DNA of 21,417 bases from Syntrophaceae bacterium PtaB.Bin038 (GCA_002067855.1 MVQS01000377.1:1-21417), one strand, 5' to 3'; positions 6,521-13,014 are shown, counted from the first letter of the stretch. The notes: generated from the sequence alone by a model not told the origin. Program-made: numbers and translations.

Positions 6521-7129
6521 TTAGGAAATGAATACACGCATGACCTTGGTCACTGCGTCCATGCCCTGCTCGATGCCGGCCTTGATCTGGGCGATCAGGG
6601 CCTCGTCGCGCGGGATCTTCTCGATGTAGAGGTGTTTCCCGATGTGGGCGTAGTGTGGGTTGTAGCTGACGAAGTACCAGAACTCCCGCTCGGCGACGTA
6701 GAGGTTGCCCTGGATCTGCCACTTGTAGGCCTTGTCGTAGCCCTCCAGGAAGCAGGCCAGGTGGGTGTGGATGTCCCGGCTCTTGATCTCGATGCCGGCG
6801 TTGTCGCCGATCAGGCCGTCGGGCGAGGCCCCATGCCAGTCCGATCCCTCGATGAAGCCGACCCGCTGGACCGCCAGGCCCTCGGACATCTCGAACAGGT
6901 CGACCGCCTCCTGCTCCAGCAGCCGGCCGCGCTCCATGGCGGCGTTCGTGTAGTCGCTCAGGACGCACTGGCCCGTGATGCGCTCCGCCGCCTTCTTGCG
7001 GATGAGCTTGTCCACGGTGTCCTTGCGGCCAGTGACCAGCTGCTGGAAGTCCTCCGAGGCCGTGAACTTCCCGGAGCGGACCGCATACCACTCCGGGGTC
7101 CCCTGGATGATCTGGTTATAGACCTTCAC
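6521..7129 (-). CDS. YqaJ-family (lambda Exo-like) 5'-3' exonuclease (202 aa)
   Basis: The protein opens with GTPEWYAVRSGKFTASE, the usual YqaJ N-terminus, followed by AMERGRLLEQEA (Glu67), SPDG (Asp104), IEIKS (Glu114 and Lys116) and a Gln-containing WQIQGNLY motif near 137-144. These are the active-site residues of phage recombinases that resect double-stranded ends so that an annealing protein can coat the single strand. I chose the GTG at 7129, which has GGGAG about 8 bases upstream; an ATG at 7174 would overlap Erf by 59 bases and add low-complexity residues. It overlaps the Erf gene by 14 bases, so the exonuclease and annealase are made together. Confidence 0.87.
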   Translation of the reverse strand: MKVYNQIIQGTPEWYAVRSGKFTASEDFQQLVTGRKDTVDKLIRKKAAERITGQCVLSDYTNAAMERGRLLEQEAVDLFEMSEGLAVQRVGFIEGSDWHGASPDGLIGDNAGIEIKSRDIHTHLACFLEGYDKAYKWQIQGNLYVAEREFWYFVSYNPHYAHIGKHLYIEKIPRDEALIAQIKAGIEQGMDAVTKVMRVFIS

Positions 7130-8138
7130 AAAAGGACTCCCACTCGACCAGGTCGTCCAGGTCGTTGACGTCATCGAGGCCCTTGATCGCCTCGGATTTG
7201 GCTTTTGGGCCGCCGCGCTTTTCGGCCTCGCCGATGATCTTCTGGCACCGTTCTTTTATGCCATCGGCCTCGCGCATGAGATCCGCCAGGTCCTCATCCT
7301 TGGCCGCCGCGAGCCGATCGCGGAACCCTTGCCGAAAGTTTTTAGGCAGGAATTGGATGGTCAGGGATATGTTCTTTTTCATCATCACGGGGTCAGCCGG
7401 GGCTTCCCCCGAGTCGTCCTCGTCGGCCGTGATGCAGCCGGTTACGGATAAAAAGGTATAACGCCTCCCGTAACTGCTCGACGAGCCGCGCGCCTGGATC
7501 TCGTTAATTAGTAAGTTAGTTGATCCGTATGGCAGAGTGATGCTGGCCTGCTTTGTAAATCCCCACCCGTAGAGGTAGCAAGTTATGGTTTTTTCCTTTG
7601 CGCCTGGAACTTCGGTTTCGTCCCAGCGGTAACTGAATCCATGCTTGCTCAAGATGGGAGCGTAGACTTGAAGAACAGCGGAAAGGTCCGCGTATCGGAA
7701 GGCGATCTTTCCTTCTTTTGTTTTTGATTCCTTGTTGAAATACGCCGGAACGTAGTCCTTCTGCATCTCGGCAAAGTGGAACTCGAACAGGCTCTGCGCC
7801 CGGCGTTCCTCCTCGCGGTCGCGCATGTCGATTAGAGTCTTCAGCTTCTCGATGTCCAGGTCCTTGTCGATCGCCATCCGGAGGAGCGCGTTGGACTCCG
7901 ATATCGGGCCCACGGTCTCCCCCGCTACCGCCGGGGGCTGCGCCTTTGGATTATAAATAGGCGGCGGCGTATCCGGAAATGGAGGATTAAATGGATCAGT
8001 TGTAACAGGATGCCTAATTTCGATTTCCGCAGCCTGAGGTTCCGCGGCCTCGGGCTTCGGTGGGTCTAGCTGGGGGACGGGCGCCGCCGGCGCCTCTGCC
8101 CTTGGAATGAGTTCCGGCTGTCTGTTCTTTTTCGTCAT
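7116..8138 (-). CDS. erf: Erf-family single-strand annealing protein (340 aa)
   Basis: Residues ~83-245 are a clear Erf domain: KIAFRYADLSAVLQVYAPIL, HGFSYRWDE, ITLP, then ARGSSSSYGRRYTFLSVTGC followed by the acidic DEDDSG. Erf proteins form rings on single-stranded DNA and anneal complementary strands, allowing phage recombination and genome circularisation. The first ~80 residues are Pro/Ala-rich and probably disordered; the last ~90 are helical and charged. The ATG at 8138 has AGGAGGG upstream; a longer reading only shadows the zinc-finger gene before it. It partners the YqaJ exonuclease directly downstream. The DNA for residues ~127-233 is much lower in GC than the rest of the gene. Confidence 0.9.
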   Translation of the reverse strand: MTKKNRQPELIPRAEAPAAPVPQLDPPKPEAAEPQAAEIEIRHPVTTDPFNPPFPDTPPPIYNPKAQPPAVAGETVGPISESNALLRMAIDKDLDIEKLKTLIDMRDREEERRAQSLFEFHFAEMQKDYVPAYFNKESKTKEGKIAFRYADLSAVLQVYAPILSKHGFSYRWDETEVPGAKEKTITCYLYGWGFTKQASITLPYGSTNLLINEIQARGSSSSYGRRYTFLSVTGCITADEDDSGEAPADPVMMKKNISLTIQFLPKNFRQGFRDRLAAAKDEDLADLMREADGIKERCQKIIGEAEKRGGPKAKSEAIKGLDDVNDLDDLVEWESFCEGL

Positions 8139-8139
8139 A

Positions 8140-8418
8140 TTATTCCCTCCTGTCATTGTCCGGCTGATAGACATCGGCTTGAACTTCGCCGAGGCCACCG
8201 CAGGTCCCGCAGATCTCGAACCGCGGAGGCTTGTCTCCCGCGCCCCCGCAGTCCCCGCACGTCTTCCATCCATCCTCGCGGGCCCGCATCATGCCCGCGA
8301 ACTCGCTCGACTGCCTTCCCTCGGCAGTCCTGATCCGCACCTCCTCCTGGAATGGCTGACCGATCTCGAACTGGACCGGGCCGCCGCCCGGGATCCTCCT
8401 GACCCTTTCGCCTGGCAT
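8140..8418 (-). CDS. Small zinc-binding protein with two CxxCGG knuckles (92 aa)
   Basis: Residues ~54-77 hold CGDCGGAG and CGTCGGLGE, the paired cysteine-glycine motifs of DnaJ-type zinc domains, with no J domain. The N-terminal half includes FEIGQPFQEEVRIRTAEG. The ribosome site (GGGAAG) is modest, and the gene is 3 bases after the preceding stop. Such small zinc proteins are common in phage early regions with unknown roles, often in protein-protein or nucleic-acid contacts. The gene is real by packing and motif; the function is not known. Confidence 0.75.
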   Translation of the reverse strand: MPGERVRRIPGGGPVQFEIGQPFQEEVRIRTAEGRQSSEFAGMMRAREDGWKTCGDCGGAGDKPPRFEICGTCGGLGEVQADVYQPDNDRRE

Positions 8419-8421
8419 GGG

Positions 8422-8628
8422 TCACTTCCCGCCGGCGTGGTTCGCCATGTATTCGACCAGGGCGCGCTCCATGAGGTACTGGCGCGCGTTCAGGCCCCGA
8501 GCGATCGCGTTGGCGTCGCGCGCCAGGAGGAAGAGCCCGTTCTCCTTCCGGAACTTCGCCCAGGCCGCCGCCAGGGCCTTCGTCACCGGGACGTGGACCA
8601 GCGCCATGCCCTTGCCGTTGATCGCCAT
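8422..8628 (-). CDS. Small unknown protein, first gene after P2 (68 aa)
   Basis: A basic, mostly helical protein (MAINGKGMALVHVPVTK at the start, then NARQYLMERALVEYM). I chose the ATG at 8628 because AGGAGG ends exactly 8 bases upstream; the GTG at 8637 and ATG at 8634 lie inside or too close to that site. It is the first gene after promoter P2, a usual place for a small regulator or host-takeover protein, but no motif supports a specific role. Confidence 0.72.
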   Translation of the reverse strand: MAINGKGMALVHVPVTKALAAAWAKFRKENGLFLLARDANAIARGLNARQYLMERALVEYMANHAGGK

Positions 8629-8655
8629 CTGCATCACCTCCTTGTTTGATTTTGG

Positions 8656-8679
8656 ATATTTTATACTTTTATAAAATAT
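8656..8679. repeat. Perfect 10-bp inverted repeat over promoter P2
   Basis: ATATTTTATA and TATAAAATAT are exact inverted copies with a 4-base spacer. The repeat covers the -10 box and most of the spacer of P2. That position is ideal for a repressor or activator to control the recombination block. AT-rich DNA forms such repeats by chance more easily, but ten perfect pairs placed on a promoter is notable. Confidence 0.65.
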
Positions 8680-8686
8680 TTGTAAA
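8658..8686 (-). promoter_or_regulatory. Promoter P2 for the recombination block
   Basis: On the minus strand TTTACA (8681-8686), 17 bases, then TAAAAT (8658-8663). It sits in the AT-rich gap 8629-8695, with a run of A bases upstream of the -35 box that could be an UP element. Start of transcription would be near 8651, about 20 bases before the first ATG. The -35 box is identical to those of P1 and P3. Confidence 0.7.
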
Positions 8687-8695
8687 TGTTTTTTT

Positions 8696-8965
8696 TCAAA
8701 TTCTCGCGCGGGTCCTGATCCTCGGGGACCTGAAGAGCGTCCGCTTCCATGTGAACTTGTTACATGGGCACGCGGGATGCAGGCAGGAGCCGTGCCCTAC
8801 GAGCGAGGAGGCATGCTCCGGCATCGCCATGATGACCTCCCGCGACCAGGCGTCCGAGTGCTCACTCCGCCGGTGTCCGCAGGTGCAGAGCTCGTCCACG
8901 CGGATCTTGTTCCCCCACGGTATTCTGAGGAGGGCCTTGCGTTCCTTAGGCGTGATCTGTTCCAT
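8696..8965 (-). CDS. Small Cys/His-rich putative zinc protein (89 aa)
   Basis: The metal-ligand pattern CTCGHRRSEHS, then HGSCLHPACPCNKFTW, matches a common small phage zinc protein type (C-x-CGH ... H ... C ... C-x-C-x2-F) of unknown function. The N-terminus (ITPKERKALLRIPWGNKIRVDEL) is basic. The ATG has AAAGGAG upstream and overlaps the previous gene by 20 bases. It is the last gene before P2. Confidence 0.78.
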   Translation of the reverse strand: MEQITPKERKALLRIPWGNKIRVDELCTCGHRRSEHSDAWSREVIMAMPEHASSLVGHGSCLHPACPCNKFTWKRTLFRSPRIRTRARI

Positions 8966-9203
8966 GTTCGCTCCTTTCCACCACCACGAATGTCGGGGCC
9001 GAGAGGCAGAAGTCCTTCAGCCTGAACTTCGAGCAGCGCATATGCCCGGGGCTCTGGAACTTCGGCAGGGCATATCCGCCAGCCCGGCAGCAGTCGCATG
9101 ACCCTATGAGCTCCGGGGCGCTGTTCTTGCACCATAGGCAGCCGGCGTCTTGCTGGGCCTCGGCGAGGCCCTTGATCTGCGGGAACCCCGTGAAGCGGAT
9201 CAT
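8946..9203 (-). CDS. Small cysteine-rich protein (85 aa)
   Basis: Seven to eight cysteines: CLWC, then CDCC, then HMRCSKF and KDFC, suggesting one or two zinc sites. The N-terminus is MIRFTGFPQIKGLAEAQQDA. The ATG overlaps the preceding stop as ATGA, so translation is probably coupled; the local ribosome site is only G-rich. A much longer reading of this frame, up to 10025, is a shadow of other genes. No family is recognised. It belongs to the cysteine-rich small genes of the P1 block. Confidence 0.72.
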   Translation of the reverse strand: MIRFTGFPQIKGLAEAQQDAGCLWCKNSAPELIGSCDCCRAGGYALPKFQSPGHMRCSKFRLKDFCLSAPTFVVVERSEHGTDHA

Positions 9204-9376
9204 ATAAGCGCCCCCAGGTCCGGAGGCCACTTTTTGAACTTGACCCTGACGCCGTTCCTCCTGTGGTACTCGTCCTGCTCCCGGACGAAGGCGCTGGCCT
9301 GCGATCGCGGCTTGTAATAGACCGTTAGCCTCGTCGTCCGTTCCTCCTTGTCCTCCGCCATCACCCAGATCTGCAT
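9200..9376 (-). CDS. Very small basic protein (58 aa)
   Basis: An open frame of 58 codons starting MQIWVMAEDKEERTTRLTV and ending KKWPPDLGALI. Support comes from a strong GGAAGGAGG site just upstream of the ATG and an ATGA overlap with the next gene. The protein is basic, with YYKPRSQASAFVREQDEYHR in the middle and no cysteine. No function can be given. Because of its size it is easily missed by gene finders. Confidence 0.68.
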   Translation of the reverse strand: MQIWVMAEDKEERTTRLTVYYKPRSQASAFVREQDEYHRRNGVRVKFKKWPPDLGALI

Positions 9377-9422
9377 GCGTCCTCCTTCCTGCCCGGGCTT
9401 GGGATCCGGGCCGCCGCATTAA

Positions 9423-9440
9423 CCAGGCCCGGAGGCCTGG
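9423..9440. repeat. Short hairpin in the gap between two small genes
   Basis: CCAGGCC and GGCCTGG form a perfect 7-bp stem with a 4-base loop in the 81-base non-coding gap 9377-9457. No T-run follows on the minus strand, so it is not a convincing terminator. It may mark an RNA-processing or stability element. Confidence 0.35.
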
Positions 9441-9457
9441 CCCCTCTGCGCGTCCGT

Positions 9458-9868
9458 TCACCGGGTCGCCAGCCGGAATGCCTCCTCCCTCCGCGCGTTC
9501 TCGCGCGGGTGTGCCGCGAGCGTCGGAAGACCTGCCGCCGCCCTCGCCCTGTTGAGGTGGTCCAGTTCGGCCGCCTCCCGGGCGTTCCGTTCCGGGATCG
9601 TCTCGTAGTCCGGGTTGTCCCTGAGCCACGACCAGACGACCGAGGCCCTTGACTTCCCATGGAACCGGCCGCAAACGTAGAGCGCGCAGACGCCAGTGCG
9701 CCCCAGGATCCCGGCGTTCTCGAGTTCGAAGGCCGCGTACTGGAGCCGCGTCACGATGCCAGCCCCGTCGCAGACCTCGCACGTGATAGGCTCGCCCGTC
9801 ATGATGTCCGGAGTCGATCCGGTCCCCGAGCAGTCCGGGCATGGATACCGCTTTTTGTTCTTCGTCAT
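9458..9868 (-). CDS. Protein with a DnaJ-type zinc domain (136 aa)
   Basis: Residues ~7-36 hold CPDCSGTG and CEVCDGAG, a paired zinc motif as in the cysteine-rich region of DnaJ, again with no J domain. The middle part (RLQYAAFELENAGILGRTGVCALYVCGRF) and the helical C-terminus are unrecognised. I chose the ATG at 9868, which has AAGGAGGG 8 bases upstream; an ATG at 9904 overlaps the previous stop as ATGA and would add 12 residues. It is the largest of the small zinc proteins of the early region. Confidence 0.75.
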   Translation of the reverse strand: MTKNKKRYPCPDCSGTGSTPDIMTGEPITCEVCDGAGIVTRLQYAAFELENAGILGRTGVCALYVCGRFHGKSRASVVWSWLRDNPDYETIPERNAREAAELDHLNRARAAAGLPTLAAHPRENARREEAFRLATR

Positions 9869-9900
9869 TGTCCCGTCCCTCCTTGGTTTGCTCGCGGGGT

Positions 9901-10134
9901 TCATCCGCGGCCGATCGCTTTCGGGAGCTGCATAATCTTCCCCTCGCGCAGCGCGTCCATGCGCAGGGCCGGCGTGGTCCAGCCGGTCCAGCAGACGACC
10001 GTCCCGGCCCCGATCCTGGCGGCAAGGGCCAGGCGCGCGGCCTGCCAGATCGCCTCCGTGCTCGTCGCCGTCGCCTCGAAGTTCACCGTGGCGATCCCTC
10101 CATCCGGTTTAACGCAGAACGCCGTATAGTACAT
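9901..10134 (-). CDS. Small unknown protein (77 aa)
   Basis: A compact alpha/beta-looking protein: an N-terminal strand (YYTAFCVKPDGGIATVNFEA), a helix (TEAIWQAARLALAARIGAG) and a strand (TVVCWTGWTTPALRM). The ATG has GAGGAGG upstream and lies 10 bases after the first gene of the block. No family recognised. Position suggests an early-expressed host-interaction protein, but that is inference only. Confidence 0.7.
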   Translation of the reverse strand: MYYTAFCVKPDGGIATVNFEATATSTEAIWQAARLALAARIGAGTVVCWTGWTTPALRMDALREGKIMQLPKAIGRG

Positions 10135-10144
10135 GCTCGCCTCC

Positions 10145-10423
10145 TCAGGCTATTGATAAAAAGTGCACGATGATCGCCTGCTTGCGTGTTAACCATGCGG
10201 ACCAGGGCACCTCGCGGAAACGCGGAGTCTGCTGGATGTCCGACTTTCTCCAAGGCGCGAAGTACAGGATGGCCGTAATATCCGCGGCGAAGTAGACCCC
10301 ACGCGGCGTCACCGTCTCGGTCCCGGATAGCACTCTGCCGCCGATGGTAACCACCCTGTTGAGGTCAGATGATGCCACCTGTTCCCAGCATTTTTCCTCG
10401 AATAACTGTTCCCGTGTCTTCAT
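10145..10423 (-). CDS. First gene after promoter P1, unknown (92 aa)
   Basis: Starts MKTREQLFEEKCWEQVASSD, with a central strand-rich region (VVTIGGRVLSG, GVYFAADITAILYF) and a basic end. I chose the ATG at 10423 because AAGGAGGG lies directly upstream; an ATG at 10453 would fall at the expected transcription start. As the first product after P1 it should be made very early. No motif identifies it. Confidence 0.72.
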   Translation of the reverse strand: MKTREQLFEEKCWEQVASSDLNRVVTIGGRVLSGTETVTPRGVYFAADITAILYFAPWRKSDIQQTPRFREVPWSAWLTRKQAIIVHFLSIA

Positions 10424-10459
10424 GGCTCCCTCCTTGATTGTGTTATCTTCCATGACTTA

Positions 10460-10488
10460 ATAGTACCACACCCCGCCGGGTTTGTAAA
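10460..10488 (-). promoter_or_regulatory. Promoter P1 for the early small-gene block
   Basis: On the minus strand TTTACA (10483-10488), 17 bases, then TACTAT (10460-10465). Two A7 tracts upstream (about 10491-10509) look like an UP element. It lies just after the late-operon terminator, so it restarts transcription for the early genes. Unlike P2 and P3 its spacer is GC-rich. Confidence 0.72.
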
Positions 10489-10536
10489 TACTTTTTTTCA
10501 TCTTTTTTTCATTTTCTGCCCTGGCCCGGAAAAGGA

Positions 10537-10570
10537 AAGGCCCCCCGGGGATGCGGTCCTGGGGGGCCTT
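10537..10570 (-). terminator. Terminator closing the late (tail and lysis) genes
   Basis: AAGGCCCCCC and GGGGGGCCTT pair perfectly over 10 bp; wobble pairs extend the stem to about 14 bp around a 6-base loop. On the minus strand the T-rich TTTCCTTTTCC overlaps and follows the 3' arm, a modest tail. It lies 58 bases after the last late gene and just before P1, separating the two transcription units. On the plus strand no T-run follows. Confidence 0.75.
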
Positions 10571-10576
10571 AGGGAA

Positions 10577-10602
10577 GGGGTCGCGGGCGGGTCCGCGGCC
10601 CC
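10577..10602. repeat. Second hairpin ahead of the terminator
   Basis: GGGG-GCGG and CCGC-CCCC arms form an 8-bp stem with a 2x2 internal mismatch and a 6-base loop, between the last late stop codon and the main terminator. It could slow polymerase or protect the end of the late message. Confidence 0.45.
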
Positions 10603-10627
10603 TGCGGGAGGGACGGCTGGGGCGAGG

Positions 10628-11380
10628 TCAGGCCCTGAGGCCCTGGAAGCTCACCCGAAACATCTCCTCGGCGTTGATGAGGTCGTTCGGCGTCGTGATC
10701 TTGTCCGCGTTGCCATACAGGTCCGGCGTGAGGCAGATCGGATAATCATCGGTCAGGAGCATGGAGGCGTTGTACGTCGGGTCCTTGATGAACTCGGAGC
10801 AGATCTGCGCGCCCGGGAGCAGCAGGTTCCCGAGGGTCAGGAACTGCCCGAGGTCGTACTGCCAGCCGATCATGTCGGCCGCCAGCTTCAGGATCCCCTC
10901 GATGACGGCCGGCGTGGCCCTGCGCAGGCGCCAGACCTCCATGTGCCGATTTTCGAGGTCGACGGTCTCCTCGCAGACTTTCGGCCAGGTCGCGTGCAGC
11001 CTGATCGGCATTTTGGATCGGAGTCTTTCGCGCCGGGTAATCGGAACCTCGGCCCAGCGCCCCGGGATGTCCTCGTCCTCCTTCCATGTCGCCCCGTCCT
11101 CGATCCGGAAGATCCCGGGCCGGTCCGAGACCTCGACGACCACGGCCTCCGGGTGCGGCGGGTGCACGCACCAGGCGGCGTGCGTGTAATCCCCGGCGCT
11201 GTGTCCGGGAACGCGCGGATCGCGGGCCGTCCCCTGATTGCCCTCAAAGGTCCGGATCAGGCCGCCGAGGATGTCCCAGTCCGGCCAGAGCAGGTCGCCG
11301 GCGCGCCACATGAAGATATCGCCGCGGCGGACGTTCGAGAGGTTCGTATCCTTTACCTGAAGGCGCCCGTCCGGAGTCAT
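10628..11380 (-). CDS. Permuted papain-like / NlpC-P60-type peptidase (250 aa)
   Basis: The order of motifs is that of permuted papain-fold enzymes such as the YiiX group: GDIFMWR near residue 20, DYTHAAWCV with His67 first, and AQICSEFI with Cys194 later, preceded by IGWQYDLGQF. These enzymes cut amide bonds, in phages often those of peptidoglycan peptides, although lipid-linked substrates are known. No signal peptide is seen. The gene has a GGAGG site, overlaps the holin candidate by ATGA and is the last gene before the late terminator. A role as a second lysis enzyme is likely; virion-associated hydrolase is an alternative. Confidence 0.75.
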   Translation of the reverse strand: MTPDGRLQVKDTNLSNVRRGDIFMWRAGDLLWPDWDILGGLIRTFEGNQGTARDPRVPGHSAGDYTHAAWCVHPPHPEAVVVEVSDRPGIFRIEDGATWKEDEDIPGRWAEVPITRRERLRSKMPIRLHATWPKVCEETVDLENRHMEVWRLRRATPAVIEGILKLAADMIGWQYDLGQFLTLGNLLLPGAQICSEFIKDPTYNASMLLTDDYPICLTPDLYGNADKITTPNDLINAEEMFRVSFQGLRA

Positions 11381-11829
11381 TGTCCGCCTCCGTTTTTCGG
11401 ATCGACCGGGATGGCCTCGACGGGAGCAGGGCCAGCTGTCACCTCGAGCCGTTGTGTCGCTTTCCGCTCGACGCCAGCCTTGAAATACATCCCGGCGAGC
11501 GCCCCGAGGCAGAGCGTGAGATGATTCACGTGCGCGGTAATATTACCCAGGAGCGGGGCGACAAGCGCCCACTGTGCCTTGATCCCATCGGCGGCCGCTA
11601 AGATCCCAGCCTTCCCATCGGCCACCTTCAGGACTTCCCCGAGAATGGCCGCGGCGATGCCGCAGAGCGATGCCATGATAGCGGCCAGGGCCGACAAGTC
11701 CATAAAAGCCGGCCCAAGGTTCAAGAACACGACGAGCGCCAGGACCAAGTAGGTCCTGTATCCCACCAGGGCCCCCTTGGCCTTGGAGTCTAACCCCAGC
11801 AGTGAGATCAGGATGCCGATTAATTTCAT
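11377..11829 (-). CDS. Small membrane protein, holin candidate (150 aa)
   Basis: Two clear membrane segments at about residues 25-43 (YLVLALVVFLNLGPAFM) and 46-67 (LSALAAIMASLCGIAAAIL), a possible third at 103-117 (HLTLCLGALAGMYF), and a hydrophilic Pro-rich C-terminus. Size, topology and position between amidase and peptidase fit a holin that lets the endolysin reach the cell wall. I chose the ATG at 11829 (AAAGGCGG 5 bases upstream); an ATG at 11853 adds eight residues (MARGKAEI) and is also possible. It overlaps the next gene by ATGA. No specific holin family is recognised. Confidence 0.7.
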   Translation of the reverse strand: MKLIGILISLLGLDSKAKGALVGYRTYLVLALVVFLNLGPAFMDLSALAAIMASLCGIAAAILGEVLKVADGKAGILAAADGIKAQWALVAPLLGNITAHVNHLTLCLGALAGMYFKAGVERKATQRLEVTAGPAPVEAIPVDPKNGGGQ

Positions 11830-11907
11830 GATTTCCGCCTTTCCGCGGGCCATCCGCCCGCCTATGATGCCATCGTTAAGCTGTGGTCATCCACGTCGCT
11901 CCCAGGC

Positions 11908-12438
11908 CTATCCCTGGGTCAAATGCTTTAAGAGGGTGGCGGCCGCCACGAAAATCCCGGCGATGGTCCCGGCCACGGCGATGACCGCGGCGATCGCCTT
12001 CCCCACGTTGGCCATGATTTTCCGGACCATGATCTTCCGCTCGACGTAGGAGACCACCAGGTCGAGCTTCATATCGCGCGCCTCCTGGGCCGCGTCGCGC
12101 TGGTTCGCCATCTGGGAATAGAGCCCGTTGACCTTCCCGAACTCGCCGAGCGTGTCGGCCAGCATCCCGGCATTCGCGCTTACCTTATCCTGGAGCCGCC
12201 CGAACTGCTGCTCGACCTTCTCCTGGAGCCTGTTGTACTGGTCCATGAAGGACTGGAGCATGGTGCGGATGCTATTCTCGAGCCGGTCGACCTGGACCCG
12301 GAGGCCTCCGATATTGCTCTCCTCCCGGACCAGGCGCTCGATGATGGCCGCCTCGAGCACGGCGCCAAAATTGCACCCCGGCTTCTCGCGGATGATCGGG
12401 CGCCCCTCCCTGTCCCTCTTGAGTTCGTCCGCGGACAT
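11908..12438 (-). CDS. Coiled-coil protein with C-terminal membrane anchor, XhlA-like (176 aa)
   Basis: Residues ~28-120 form a long heptad-rich coiled coil (VQVDRLENSIRTML, NRLQEKVEQQFGRLQDKV), followed by one strong membrane segment at ~147-170 (GKAIAAVIAVAGTIAGIFVAAA) and a short tail. This coiled-coil-plus-anchor plan is that of haemolysin XhlA-type proteins that work with a holin, though those are usually about half this length. The ATG shares a base with the amidase stop (TGATG) and has GGGAGG upstream; a longer reading shadows the amidase. A lysis accessory role is inferred from design and place; a phage-exclusion membrane protein is an alternative. Confidence 0.72.
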   Translation of the reverse strand: MSADELKRDREGRPIIREKPGCNFGAVLEAAIIERLVREESNIGGLRVQVDRLENSIRTMLQSFMDQYNRLQEKVEQQFGRLQDKVSANAGMLADTLGEFGKVNGLYSQMANQRDAAQEARDMKLDLVVSYVERKIMVRKIMANVGKAIAAVIAVAGTIAGIFVAAATLLKHLTQG

Positions 12439-13013
12439 CACCGGCCTCCCATCTGGACCTTGACGTAGTAGAGGAACCGGTCCAGGTCGAAGAGCGCGCC
12501 CGGGCAGCTCTTGGGCGCGAACTCGCTGTGCTTGTGGATATTCCGCAGCGTGATCCACGGCTGGGCGGACATGACGTGGCCCACCCAGGACGCGGCGTTG
12601 AAGTACATCGCGTCATCGACGCGGTCCTCGTCGAAGTTCCCGCAGAACATGAACCCGATCGCGTCGAGGTTCTGGCCCTTGCAGTGTGCCCCGATCTCGT
12701 CCAGGGACCGGCCGAGCTGGAACTGGTGGACGCCGTTTACCTTCTCGATGCCGGCGTGGTAGCCGATGGCTCTCCAGGGCCAGATGACGTTGTTCCATCC
12801 CCAGCCCTTGGGCTTGGCCATGTCCCCGCGCGCCCGCGACGCGCGCCATGCCCTCAGGTCCGCCTTATATCGTTCGATCTCCTGCTGGTCCATGATGCGG
12901 TCGCCGTTCCGGAAGGAGGTGTGGAAGCGCTCGATCGCCTTCCAGTCGTCCGCGTAGGCGTCGTCGTCTGTCGCCGAGTGGTGCAGGATGATCTTGGACC
13001 ATCTGCGCGCCAT
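12438..13013 (-). CDS. N-acetylmuramoyl-L-alanine amidase endolysin, Amidase_2/PGRP type (191 aa)
   Basis: The zinc and catalytic residues are in place: IILHHSA (His11), AIGYHAGIE (Tyr85), and HSEFAPKSCPG with His162, Lys168 and Cys170. The spacing of those last three matches the His-Lys-Cys of T7 lysozyme. The enzyme cuts the bond between muramic acid and the peptide stem. Residues ~37-70 form a charged helical insertion not usual in short amidases of this type. No signal peptide, so export needs a holin, and two membrane proteins follow directly. GGAGG precedes the ATG, which lies one base before the hub gene's stop. High confidence. Confidence 0.9.
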   Translation of the reverse strand: MARRWSKIILHHSATDDDAYADDWKAIERFHTSFRNGDRIMDQQEIERYKADLRAWRASRARGDMAKPKGWGWNNVIWPWRAIGYHAGIEKVNGVHQFQLGRSLDEIGAHCKGQNLDAIGFMFCGNFDEDRVDDAMYFNAASWVGHVMSAQPWITLRNIHKHSEFAPKSCPGALFDLDRFLYYVKVQMGGR

Positions 13014-13014
13014 G

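Noticed and set aside
7531..7559. A fourth TTTACA promoter inside the Erf gene
   Set aside because: TTTACA is present on the minus strand but the -10 position reads TCTGCC, so it does not fit.
9204..10025. A 359-codon minus-strand frame extending the 85-residue Cys-rich gene upstream
   Set aside because: The added part is a shifted reading of three other small genes with their own strong ribosome sites; only the last 85 codons are supported.
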